64,000 nucleotides of DNA from contig CATNEN010000001.1 in the NCBI GenBank assembly GCA_950097015.1, forward strand, positions 6,681,501-6,745,500, read 5' to 3'. The notes below the pieces were generated by a model that was given only the letters and a program-made list of their open reading frames with translations, made no database searches and was not told the origin of the DNA. The position numbers and the translations under genes were made by a program. This DNA comes from Macrostomum hystrix. Lineage: Eukaryota > Platyhelminthes > Macrostomidae. Each line of letters opens with the position of its first letter. The first letter of the stretch is position 1. Positions 1-44,600 of this stretch are shown here, in pieces.

Positions 1-220
1 GTAGGAAAATCCCGAAATTTTAGGGAAATCCCGAAACATCGAAATCAAGAAAATTACCGAAAGACTAGGGGAAATCCAAAATTTTAAAAGCAAAAAAAGA
101 TTCCGAAATTTTCGCGAAATCCGAAAATCTAAGTTTAAGGGAAATCCCTAAAACAATGAAATTCAGGGAAACCCCAAAACAGAGTGAAAATCTGAAATAC
201 AGAAGTCGAAAAATTGGTCC
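1..220. repeat. Degenerate short tandem repeat, GAAATCCCGAAATTTTAGG-like
   Basis: A loosely repeated unit of about 20 bp built around GAAATCCCGAAATTTT runs from the window start, with many substitutions. No coding frame of note is seen. It looks like an old decayed minisatellite whose left end is outside the window. Confidence 0.6.
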
Positions 221-688
221 ATAAATCATACTATTAATTTTTAGAAAAAGAATCCATTATACGTTACTTTACAAGGTATCGCAAACCAATGAAATATGCA
301 TAAAAATATATGAAGGAAATCCTAGAAATAATTTTAATAGTTTGGTGGTGTATACCATTTTAAATCTACACAAGGGTAATACATTAGATCTCGCTTGCGC
401 TATAGAAACTCATTTGGTCTCTCGGGTGTCTCGTATTTATAGCCGATCAGGATCCCCACCCAGCGATGCCATTGGCTGGGGCTCATTCGAGCTCTCTCAT
501 TGGCTGGAATGAAGTCAATGACAGAAATTCCGCGGGTGTGCCACAAGAGCGGTGGAAAAACCGTGGAAATACCGGCCAACTAGTGGCATAGTGACTCACT
601 ACAATAGGGGATCCAAAATTATGCCGTTTCAAAAAAAACTGAGGCTGTAACATTTAAAAAGACGGTTAAAGAAACAGCATGTAGGTTA
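221..688. other. Unassigned upstream sequence
   Basis: No gene, array or recognised element is seen. Around 440-520 a motif ATTGGCTGG occurs twice within about 40 bp (CCATTGGCTGGGGCTC and TCATTGGCTGGAATG), which contains the CCAAT-box complement ATTGG. It could be a promoter or transposon remnant, but nothing downstream supports a gene start. Confidence 0.3.
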
Positions 689-689
689 A

Positions 690-950
690 GCGTTGTAGTC
701 TTGTGGGTAGAGCGTCGGACTCGCGACTTCAAGGTCTGGGGTTCGATTCCTAACTCCACCGAAACAACTTGTGTCCTTTAGCAAGCCACTTAACTATGCA
801 ATGCTAGAGTTCACCAAGCTGTTAAATTGGTATCAGTATCAGCTTGGGTAATCGAGGGTGGGGCGTGGCGTCCCCACAGTCCATGGACTGAACAGTCGTA
901 CGCTGCCTTCAGATGCATTGCGAAATAGCTGCAGTTGGCTGAAAGCTGTG
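690..950 (+). mobile_element. SINE family A copy (tRNA-derived), diverged
   Basis: The left end has a tRNA-like head: an A-box-like stretch (GTAGTCTTGTGGGTAGAGCG) and a B box (GGGTTCGATTCC). A family-specific body follows, with TGTGTCCTTTAGCAAG and the palindromic CAGTCCATGGACTG. Better copies lie at 9545-9868 (+), 15014-15333 (-) and 44795-45043 (-). Pol III promoter boxes plus a shared non-tRNA body are the standard signs of a SINE rather than a tRNA gene. Confidence 0.75.
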
Positions 951-1061
951 TACAGAAGTAGTGGGAAATTAAGTATAATTGAATTCAAAGAATCGAATTC
1001 AGAAAAATGTTTAAATATAAAGCCGGCATTTTCATTAAAAAAATTACTTTGTTTAACTGTT

Positions 1062-1085
1062 GCAGCAGCAGCAGCAGCAGCAGCC
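1062..1085 (+). repeat. (CAG)n microsatellite
   Basis: About eight GCA/CAG triplets lie between the SINE-A copy and the SINE-B copy. No splice-supported coding context is seen, so it is treated as non-coding. Confidence 0.7.
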
Positions 1086-1235
1086 GTCGCCAGACACGCC
1101 ACAAAACCGTTTAAAGCGCACAGACGGTAGGCGCCGACGAGTACAGACGGAGCGATGGCTAGTGAAGAGGCCGACAACTAGAAAACGGTAACAATGATAG
1201 ACTTTTTTGTTGATCGATTTATTTATTTGATAATT

Positions 1236-1492
1236 GCATCATTTAATGACACTAGACCCGCAGCCAGCGAGGAGGCAATTCTGCCCATTTCGCTGACTCC
1301 TGAGCACACACGCACACAGGGTGTGTACATCTGTACTGACTTTCTCGGCGTCAGGCAGTGTACACTCTCAATGTGTCTTTGAGGGCGTAAATTGCAACAC
1401 AAGCCCCAAATGAATGTGGCCTCGCCGCAGAATCGAACTTAGGCACACCGCGATCGAGGCAAACGCGTTAACCGCTCTGCCACCGACCCCCT
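1236..1492 (-). mobile_element. SINE family B copy (tRNA-derived), reverse orientation
   Basis: Read on the minus strand, the head GGCAGAGCGGTTAACGCG (A box) is followed by a B-box-like segment and then the family body, containing AATTTACGCCC-, GTGTACACTGCCTGAC- and CTGACGCCGAGAAAGTCAG-like segments. The end is CGCTGGCTGCGGGTCTAGTGTC. Further copies are at 2570-2876, 40680-41012, 45405-45690, 57641-57978 and 63742-64000. Its head resembles a Leu/Ser-type tRNA and differs from SINE A. Confidence 0.75.
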
Positions 1493-2408
1493 GTAGATTG
1501 GTAACTTTATTGACTGATTGCTTGATTGATTCGATGATTTTTTGATTGATTAATTGATAGTTCTTTCAATAGAATCAAGATAAAAATATAAAACGCAGTC
1601 GCAAATTGACCAAAACACAATGTACCAAAACAATAACGAGCTTAAGCAAAAGCTCCAGCCACAAGGAACATCAAATCCCCCTTGCCATGTGTCGTAGTAG
1701 ATTGAAGACGAAAAGAAAGCTCAGTTTTTTAATAACTATTTTATTAGCTATTGATTGAGCAGTGTATAGGATCGCAATTGCAAACAAATGTTTGTGTGTG
1801 TGCGCGCCCTAACACAGAAAATCTATTCAACTAGTTTTTGCTTCTACTAAACGTTTAAGAAAGTGCCTCTATATCTAGCGATGCTTTTGTGAAATGCCTT
1901 AGCCAGTGTAACTAGCCCTATTACAGCGCATTGTAGCATTGACGGGGCAAAATAACTGATTACAGGACAGTGTAACGAATTCTATACACCCTCCCCCAAG
2001 AACTGCATCTACCTCCCTATTATCTGTTGCTATTCTTTTGTTAATGACAGTCCGTCAAAGTCAGCTTCCCTAGGTAAAGAAGGTAAGTCTGTACCTTCCC
2101 TCCTGTGTCTGTCTGTTCCTCTCTCTTTCCCCTCTATCTAGATCTCTTTCCCGAATTTAACATTCGACTAAGGGGAAACAAAAAAGCCATGGATAGAAGA
2201 GTCTTGTATCGCCGAGTTGGGACTGGATGAGTAGGGGCGCGGGTTGAGCATCGCCTTATGTGTGTGAGACAGTTTATTAACTAGCCTATAGGCTTTCAAA
2301 TCGCACTACACACTCTAGTTTAGACTCTTGTTCATCCATTTATAAAGGAACTTGAAAATCCAGAAAGTAAAAAAATTATCTGTTTTTGTTGTCAATAAAA
2401 AGTTTATT
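1493..2408. promoter_or_regulatory. 5' flanking region of the RhoGEF gene; no clear promoter element
   Basis: This stretch lies directly upstream of the proposed start exon at 2409. It has a GATT-rich patch (1510-1560), a CT-rich patch (2095-2150) and otherwise mixed AT-rich sequence. An in-frame TAA lies about 65 bp before the proposed ATG, which supports that ATG as the start. No convincing TATA box or repeated operator was seen. The promoter and 5' UTR are inferred to lie here only from position. Confidence 0.3.
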
Positions 2409-36436
<34,028 letters not shown>

Positions 36437-38568
36437 GCAAATTTAACTAAGGGTGACTAATTATTGGTCTGAATTAGTTTTTCAGACTAAACATTGAAAA
36501 CAATGAAAAGCTAAGGGCCACTAAGCAGCACTGTTTTTGTAGTCCTTTGATATACATCAGCCACTGACAACTACTTTTTATGTACCCTATCTTTGACAAT
36601 CAATTTTTATCGTTTTTTTCACGCCATTTTACTTACTAGGTTTGGTTTCTTAAGATCATGCCTGCGAAAATTAAGGATTGAGATATATTTGTGTCTCGAT
36701 CACCTTTTTCCAAGTCTGATGTAAAAAAACTACATTACACTTTTCCCGGAATTATTGTGACGACAATGCAGTCACTTGAAATTGACAATTATTTTTAGCA
36801 TGGATGACACATGCAAATACAATAATAAATTTAAATTGATTAAAAATCTTAAACTGGCGTTCAGTGTCAGTCAGTTTATTATTTTTTATCTGCTGTTGTA
36901 AATTTATTTTTGTAATAACGTATGGTCATGCACCTTACGACTGCCATTGAACAAATAATTCAGTATTTTTCTAATTACGCTACAACTTACATTTTTGTAT
37001 TGTTTTATTTATTCTTGCGTTTTTGTTTATTTATAATCTGTTTTGCTTTTGTTTTACTGAGCCGGCGAATTTGTGCAAGAAATTGTCTTATAAGGTTTAC
37101 GTTGCACTATTTTTCTCTAAACTATCAATTAACCCTTATGCAAGAATTCTTATGCAAGAATACCTTTAAAAAATAGCAGATCTCCGTAAAAGGCTCATTC
37201 CAATTTTTTCCTAAACGTGATTACTTTGTGATTTCAAATTTCTTTTGTATTTGTGTACATTATAGTTCATTTAAATCTACTATTTATTTTTTAACGCAAA
37301 CTTTAAAATTGCTTCTTTTCTCAGATTTATATTTTGTCATAATCCAATCCCACAACTTAAGCACCAATTTAAGCACAGTCAATTAAAAACATCAAATGAA
37401 ACGAAACTAAATATATTATTTGTTGTAGGCAGCTCTGTCATATGGAGCTTGATTTTGTTTAAAAGAGCACATTTTGTAGACTTTCAAAAGCATGTGACTT
37501 AATTATTCACTTAGAATTACCTATTCATCGTATACAGATCTTAGACACTTGCATACTTGACACTTGCAGAATCTATACTTGAGTTGCAATATAACTTTAT
37601 CAATCGATTTTTTGGTAAGAAACTTTCTGGATTAGCTAACGGTATTTCAAAACATTCCATAACCACCAGGCCCCTGTATTTGTATTCGTTTTTGTTTATC
37701 TCAACATAATACATTTAGCATAAAATAAAATTAAAAGTTATAGACACGCGAAAAGTTCAATTAAGGCAAAAATAGGTGGGATTGTGTATCTGTGTTAAAG
37801 CAAAAAAGGAAGTGATTATTTTGCTGATTCGGTAAGTAAAGAACATATCATAGAATATTTCTAAAAATCTAAAAGAAGTCATAAATTTATCAAAGAATAT
37901 CAACAAATTAGAGGATTTAAAAAAGTTAAAACAAATCTAATCATAGCTAGAAATGTTTAATATACCATAAAAGTTTTTGCAAAGTAAATGAGTATTCTAT
38001 GTCAAAACTATTTCTTATATAATTTGTGCTAAAAAACAGGTCTTTTTGTGTATAGATTCAAATAAAACGAGTAAAAATTCGGGTCTGAAAATGGTAAGCA
38101 TTTGAGGTCTTAAGTGAATTTAGAAAAGAAATCTGTGATATAATATATACGATAATACAAATTTTCTGTTGCCTAAAAACATTTAGAGGTTGCTTTCTGT
38201 GTTCTTTTCTAAAAGGTCAAACAATATTAGTTCTGAAACCAGGATTTAAGGTATTCGATTGAACAGGTGAGAATTTCGTTGTCACATGCATGTAAATACG
38301 AAATCAACTGTGAACCTAGGTATTTTCTGTTATTGTCAGTTTTCAGTAGCACTTCATTTGTTAATACTAATTGTGAAAACGATTATTACTATTTTGAAGT
38401 AATCGCAAAACATGTGAACGATTTAAAAGATACAGCTCACTCAAATATATAAAAACAATTTAGCAAGTTAGAAAATCAATTGAGCGCCTCTGAAAAACAC
38501 CTGGACAAGTTATTTCAATTTAATTTTCAGAAAGGAAGAGTTTTAGTCTTTAAATACACGTGTATATA
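36437..38568. other. 3' UTR and intergenic space between convergent genes
   Basis: AT-rich, without arrays or SINEs, which is unusual for this window. It should hold the 3' UTRs of the RhoGEF gene (+) and of the doublecortin gene's distal isoform (-). No RNA gene or coding frame is recognised. Confidence 0.5.
36824..36829 (+). terminator. Candidate polyadenylation signal AATAAA
   Basis: First AATAAA after the RhoGEF stop codon, 388 nt downstream, inside AATAATAAATTTAAATTG. No cleavage-site evidence is available. Confidence 0.45.
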
Positions 38569-38676
38569 TTAAATTTTCAAAGTAGTCTTGAGTTGCTTGC
38601 GAGTGACGTAACCACGGTAGCCGGCTTGAATTTTGGTGGCGGCCTGATGATACATTTCTTCGAAATCTGGTTGATC
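38569..38676 (-). CDS. DCDC2-like: Doublecortin gene, distal last exon with an IQ motif
   Basis: Acceptor CATCAATCCAG, 36 codons with TAA at 38569-38571. Reads DQPDFEEMYHQAATKIQAGY then RGYVTRKQLK, a clear IQ motif (IQ-x3-RG-x4-R). Phase 0 joins the exon at 38953-39147. Confidence 0.7.
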   Translation of the reverse strand, partial: DQPDFEEMYHQAATKIQAGYRGYVTRKQLKTTLKI

Positions 38677-41600
38677 CTGGATTGATGGAAACGGTAAAAA
38701 ATTATTTTCAAACAACACAAGTGCCTATAGCTCAAAGGACACAAATTAATTGTTATCTTTAGGCTGAGACTCAAACTCACAAACTTTAAGACAGAATTAT
38801 CTAATGCTTAAACCTCATCGGCTCATAATTAATTGAAAAATATAAAGAGAACTAACTGTGCTGTTAGTTGTACATTTTTATTTCCCATTGAAATTTATGA
38901 AATAGTATTAACAGCAAATACATTTTTATTAAAGCTAGTGACAAATACTTACCTCGTCAAAATTATAAGAAGCAGAATTGTTTTTGTTCTTGCTGTCATG
39001 AATGACATTGCCATTTAAGTTAGGAGTTGACGTCAAGTGATCTGGTGAAACTGAATCGGCTCTATAAGTTGCATTGCCCAGGTTGTTTACGTTAGTCAGT
39101 TTGTAGCTGTTGCTATGGTTACCGTTGCGATTTGCTTTGTTAGTTGGCTGAAAGTTATTTAAGGAAGTGGTAAAGTAAATTGGTCTGAAAATGATTAGTT
39201 AAAAACTTGTAGTAAATCAGTGTCTGAAAACTGTGATTGTGAACACATTTAATTAGCTGAATCAGATAAACCAATTTAGAAGAAAAAACAAACGAAGATT
39301 TGTTAATTAAAAAAGTTTTTCATTAACATTAATTAGTTAGATTAAAAGGAATTCGCGCAATAAATTTGTTAATACTGATTAATATTGTTAATTAAGTTAA
39401 AAGCGTGCTAATTATCAGGATTTTTGTTATTCGAAGACCTCGCGTTAATCTCGGAAACATTCAGGGTTAAGTTGTTATGCTTTAGCAGGTGAAACAAGCT
39501 TCGCACCATATTGAATTTTAGTCTAACGAATATTTTTGACAGAGGCTTTTTAGCTCTGCTGCTGCGACTGCGGCTGATTGGTCGCCGTTGACTGCTTGGA
39601 AGCCTCGGTCTTGGCTGCGTCTTTGCGCGTTTTGTAGCTGTTCACCGCAGCCTGGATGTTGTCAGCCGCTGCCGCCTCCTCCGGTGTCTTCTCTGGCTTT
39701 TTCGTATCCTGTTGCTGCTGCTGCTGCTGCTCCGGCTGCGTCTTCTGCTGATCTTGTTTGCCTGACGCTTTGGCAACAGCCTCCTTCCTTGTCTGATGGC
39801 CCTTGTAGGCAGATTGAATCGTTGTGGCAGCTTTATCCAGCTCTTGCGGAGTTGGCTGCTGCTTTTGCTGCTGCTGCTTTTGCTCGTCCTTCTGCTGCTG
39901 CTTTTGTTGTTCAGACTGCTGCTGTTGCTGTTGCTTCTGCTGTTCAGGCTGCTGCTGTTGCTGCTGTTGCTTCTGCTGTTCAGGCTGCTGCTGCTGCTGC
40001 TGTTGCTTCTGTTGTCCAGGCTGCTGCTGCTGCTGCTGCTGCTGTTGTTGCTTCTGTTGTCCAGGCTGCTGCTGCTGCTGCTTCTGCGGAGTAGCAGCCG
40101 CTGCCGCCACCGGCGCAGCCTTGTTCGCCTTTGAATTGTTCTGATCCGGCCTCACCTCAACCGGTTTCTCACTAACTTTCTCGGCAGTCGCTTTTCTTGT
40201 ATCGAAGCCGCGAACGCTACTCTGAATAGTTGTGGCTGCTTTGTCCTTCTCCTCCTGAGTTGGCTGCGTCTTTTTTTGCTGCTGTTGCTGCTGCTGCTGC
40301 TTGTTCTGAGTCTGCTGGTCCGTCTTCTTGTTAGTCGCAGCCTGCTGCTGCTGGTTGGCCTTGGAGTTGGTTTTGTCAGGCTGAATCTGCACCGGCTGAG
40401 AAGTCTGCTTCTCTGCCGCAGTCTTCCTAGTCTGAAATCCCTTGATGCTGGACTGAATCTGACTGGCCGCCTGGTCCTTCTCAGCCTGCACGGGACGCGA
40501 TCAAGGTTGTTTCTCTTTTAATAATAGAAAATTTGCTCCATACAAGTCATCGAAGCGTAGTCCGATTGAACACGGAATTTGGTCGGGAATTTGGTGAACT
40601 TTTGTGAAAATCGTGTAAAAAATAACTGTTAGAAACCAAAGACTAATAATAAACTACCAAAAATTATCACTTAAATAGACCTGAGCTCGATTCCGCGGCG
40701 AGGCCACATTCATTTAACAGGAGAAAGACTATTTTTCCACCTGGGTATTGTCTTATCGAATGAGACGTTGTTCTGAATTTTCATGACGATTAGTTGAATA
40801 TTTTGGGAGATACAGGAAAAAAAGGAAATTTGGGTATTTGAAATTCCCTACGTGGTCAATTTCTACTGTTAGGGCGCAGCCACGGAGAGAAGGCTTGGAG
40901 GCTTGTCGTGGAATTTTCGCACCTTCAAGGAGGGGCCAAGCTCCAAGGCACAGCGGAATGGGCGGAATGGCCTCAGCTGCTTCAGTGCCTACAGCCCTCT
41001 GCTGCAAATAAGAAACTATATATTATTATGACTAGCTGTAGTTGTAACCATAATTATTACCTGCTATTCGAAAGAACAATCAAAGAAATTACAACGTGTA
41101 ACTGCATGCATAAACACAGAAAAAAAATCAGATTTTTTCAAATCTAAATCGAAAGATAAATTATAGATAAAATTGTATAAAAAACGCCAATAAAACACCT
41201 GATTGCGTTCTGAGGACAAATGATCAGCATTGTATGCTGCATCAGCATCGTAGTCCTGCTCCTCATCGTTCTCATCATTCTTATCATGCTCAAGCTCATT
41301 CTCATCTTCATCGGATAATTCATTAGCATCCGATTGAAGGGGCTCGAAGCTGCTGGAATCCTGAATGGTGGAATATGTGTTTCTTATGAAATTGGTCTTT
41401 GCTTGTACTTTTAAAATATTTTAGAGAATGATACTTTTGCCAATTTTCCAGCCAACAGAACAGTAAGTGTTACCTTTGTCGGCTTCTGAGCCTCTTGCTT
41501 CTGTTGCTGTTGCTGCTGCTGCTGCCTTTTCTGCTGTTGCTGTTGTTGCTGCTGTTGTTTCTGCTTAGGTTGTTGCTGCTGCTCCGGCTGACTGTCTTTT

Positions 41601-44600
41601 GGTCTGAAATGTTAAAAATATAGTTTTATGTGTCTGTCTAACCGTTTGGTGCCTGTCCGACAGTTTGGTGTCTGACTAACAGGTCGGTGTCAGTTTAACA
41701 GTTTGATGTCTGTCTAACAGTTCATTGACTGTCTAACAGGTTGGTGTCTGTCTAACAGTTTGGTGTCTGTCTAACAGTTAATTGATTGTGTAACATTTTG
41801 TTGTCCTCTAACAGTCTGGTGTCTGTCTGACAGGTTGGTGTCTGTCTAACAGTTTAGTGTCTGTCTAACAGTTTGGTGTCTGTCTAACAGTCTGGTGTCT
41901 GTCTAACACTTTTGTGCCCGACTCACTTTCTGGAAGAATCTTTCGCAGGTGTAATAGGCTGAGCCAAGTATTTGATTGTTGACCTGAAATTGAAATAAAA
42001 AATGCTATTGTCAAATTAAAATCGCGCACAATACGTCAAAAGGAAAACAAAACGATTGCAGAAAACAAAATAACATCCATTTGACGAAACTAGAAAAGCA
42101 AATAATTCAATGTCACATCGAAACCAAAAAGAGTAATTTTTTTTCGAAGCTCTACTTAAAGTAATTTATGAGTAAAAAAGCAAAGCAGTAAAATGCAAAT
42201 TAAATAAACTACTTTGTATATGAAGTTGAACTCAGCTCACTTCACATAAAGTAAGAAGAAAATTTCTAACTAATATGGTTTACCAAGCGTGAAGGTCACT
42301 GGAATAAAGTGGGAAACATTTTTTAATTGTGTCATTTCTTAGAACTAAAAGCACACCATTACAGAATATTGATATCGATTTATAGCTCGTTTATGCAAAA
42401 AGTCAGAATAAGGAAACACACTGAAATACCTTGGCAACATACTTCGCTTCACAGAGCATTGAGACATAGCAACTGTTGCCAAGGTGCTGATCATTTTTTG
42501 GAGAACTAATGGCATCCAAATGCATGGTAGCTGTAGCCCATAGATGATAAATAATTAATTATCCAGGGTCCAGTTGCGAGTGCATAAGTTATAAATTCAG
42601 CGTATTGCTTAGGGGTTTTAGTATGTGACTTTGATTTGAGTCTCAGTAATTAGGGGGAATAATATATAGGTCCAAGAACAGAAGATAGAACCCGGTGGAC
42701 AAAAATGCTACTTCTTTCGCTGTTTTTTTTCAAACTAACTTCTAATTTACTTTTGATTCTTGTTAATTTGAAGTGTGCAAGAATGGGTCATTGAGTTATA
42801 AGATGAAGAAATACTAATAACCTAAAGACATATGCTAGAGAGGAGAGTGAAGAAATGAGAGAGGAGACAGAGGAAAGAGGAGAGAGGAGAGAGAGGAGAG
42901 AAGAGGGGAGAGAAGAGAGGAGAGAGGAGAGAGGAGAGAGGAGAGAGGAGAGAGAAAAGAGACAAAAGAGAGGAGATAAGAGAGAAGATAAGAGAGGAGA
43001 GAGGAGAGGAGATAAGAGAGGAGATAAGAGAGGAGAGAGGAAAGAGAGAAAAGGAGAAGGAGAGATGAAAAAGAGGAGAGAGGAGAGAGGAAAGAGAGAA
43101 AATGAGAAGGAGAGAGGAAAAAGAGGAGAGAGGAGAGAGGAGAGAGCAAAGAGAGGAGAGAGGAAAGAGAGGGGAGAAGAGAGGAGAGAGGACAAATAAA
43201 GCGTAAAAGGAGAGAAAATATTAGAGAGAAGCGATAATACAAAAACGAAGAGAAATTTTGTAGCCCTGAAACAAAAATGGGATTCGCTAAAAAGCTGAAA
43301 CAAAATGATTGATTTGAAAATGCTACAAATTTTCATGGTCCAGCTGTCTCAGACAGACAAGCAAAAGCTTAAACTAACTATATTTGTCGCAGAGTTACTG
43401 TCCCTATGCCATAGCACTACCTGAACTCACGCATTGATACAGGTGAGATCTGTGAGCGGACTGCTCAAGTTCAGCAGCTTCATTTGCCATTTCCTCAGGT
43501 ACTTACTTGCATAGTGACTGGAGGTATCAATTAAAAAACCCATTTAGTGACAAAGACAAAACATTGAAAGTAAACAAAAATTATACAACTAATGCCTAAT
43601 ATAACGTCAAGCATAAATCTCTCAGGTAACAATAACATAATTTTCGTATCAACTTTATTAGCTGTGGGTTTGTGGGTGCTTTGGGGTGGTGGGCGCTGTG
43701 GGTTTGTGGGTGCTTTGGGGTGGTGGGCGCTGTGGGTTTGTGGGTGCTTTGGGGTGGTGGGTGCTGAGGGGTGGTGGTTGCTGAGGGGTGGGTGCTGAGG
43801 GGTGGTGGGTGCTGAAGGGTGGTGGATGCAGAAGGGTGGTGGGTACTGAGGGGTGGTGGGTGCTGAGGGGAGCTGGGTGCCGAGGGGTGGGTGCCGAGGG
43901 GTTGGTGGTTGCCGAGGGGTTGGTGGCTGCCGAGGGGTGAGTGCTGAGGGGTGGTGGGTGCTGAGGGGTGCTGGGTGCCGAGGGGTGGGTGCCGAGGGGT
44001 TGGTGGGTGCTGAGGGGTGGGTGCTGAGGGGTGGTGGGTGCTGAGGGGTGGTGGGTGCCTGCGTGCGCAAAAAAAAAATTCTAAGAGAACCCGCCCAGAA
44101 AGACTCACCTGCGATCAGCTTTGCCAACAATAAGCACTGGCAGTTTCTGGCCGTAGGGCCGGCCGAGGAACGGCTCGTGACCGGCTGCTACATAGTACTT
44201 CTCGTGCTCAATGTCCTTCGGATCCCAAATGCGGCGACCGTTCATATCGTAGAGCCTATAATTCGAATAGGAAAAATATCCCAAATTATAATTTTAGTTT
44301 TAACGGCTATTTATTTATCGAGCTTTGTAACATTATTTACTTTCTAATCGCTCTGTTGGATGGTAGAACAACGCGCTCTTCGACCGCCTTGAGCACTGAG
44401 TCCATCGATGCTTGCTCGCTCGGTTTCAATAGGATGACAATAGCAGGTGTGAATTCGTCACCATTGCGATAGACGCTGCAAAATTAAACAAAATTCTTCT
44501 TCTTTTATAATAATAGAAATATTTAATTGACTTAGTGTTGTCAAAAATTGATTTCTATTCATAAAGATGTAGTTCAGAAGCCAGCCTCCTTACCGTACAC

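Noticed and set aside
858-1382. Short open frames near the left end
   Set aside because: They translate SINE-A, a CAG run and SINE-B; no splice sites or family resemblance.
39588-40521. Leu-, Cys- and Ala-rich plus-strand frames
   Set aside because: Shadows of the CAG-rich IQ/polyQ exon on the opposite strand.
43531-44130. Pro/Thr/His-rich minus-strand proteins
   Set aside because: Translations of the 17-bp G-rich array in a doublecortin intron; they overlap a real exon in a different frame.
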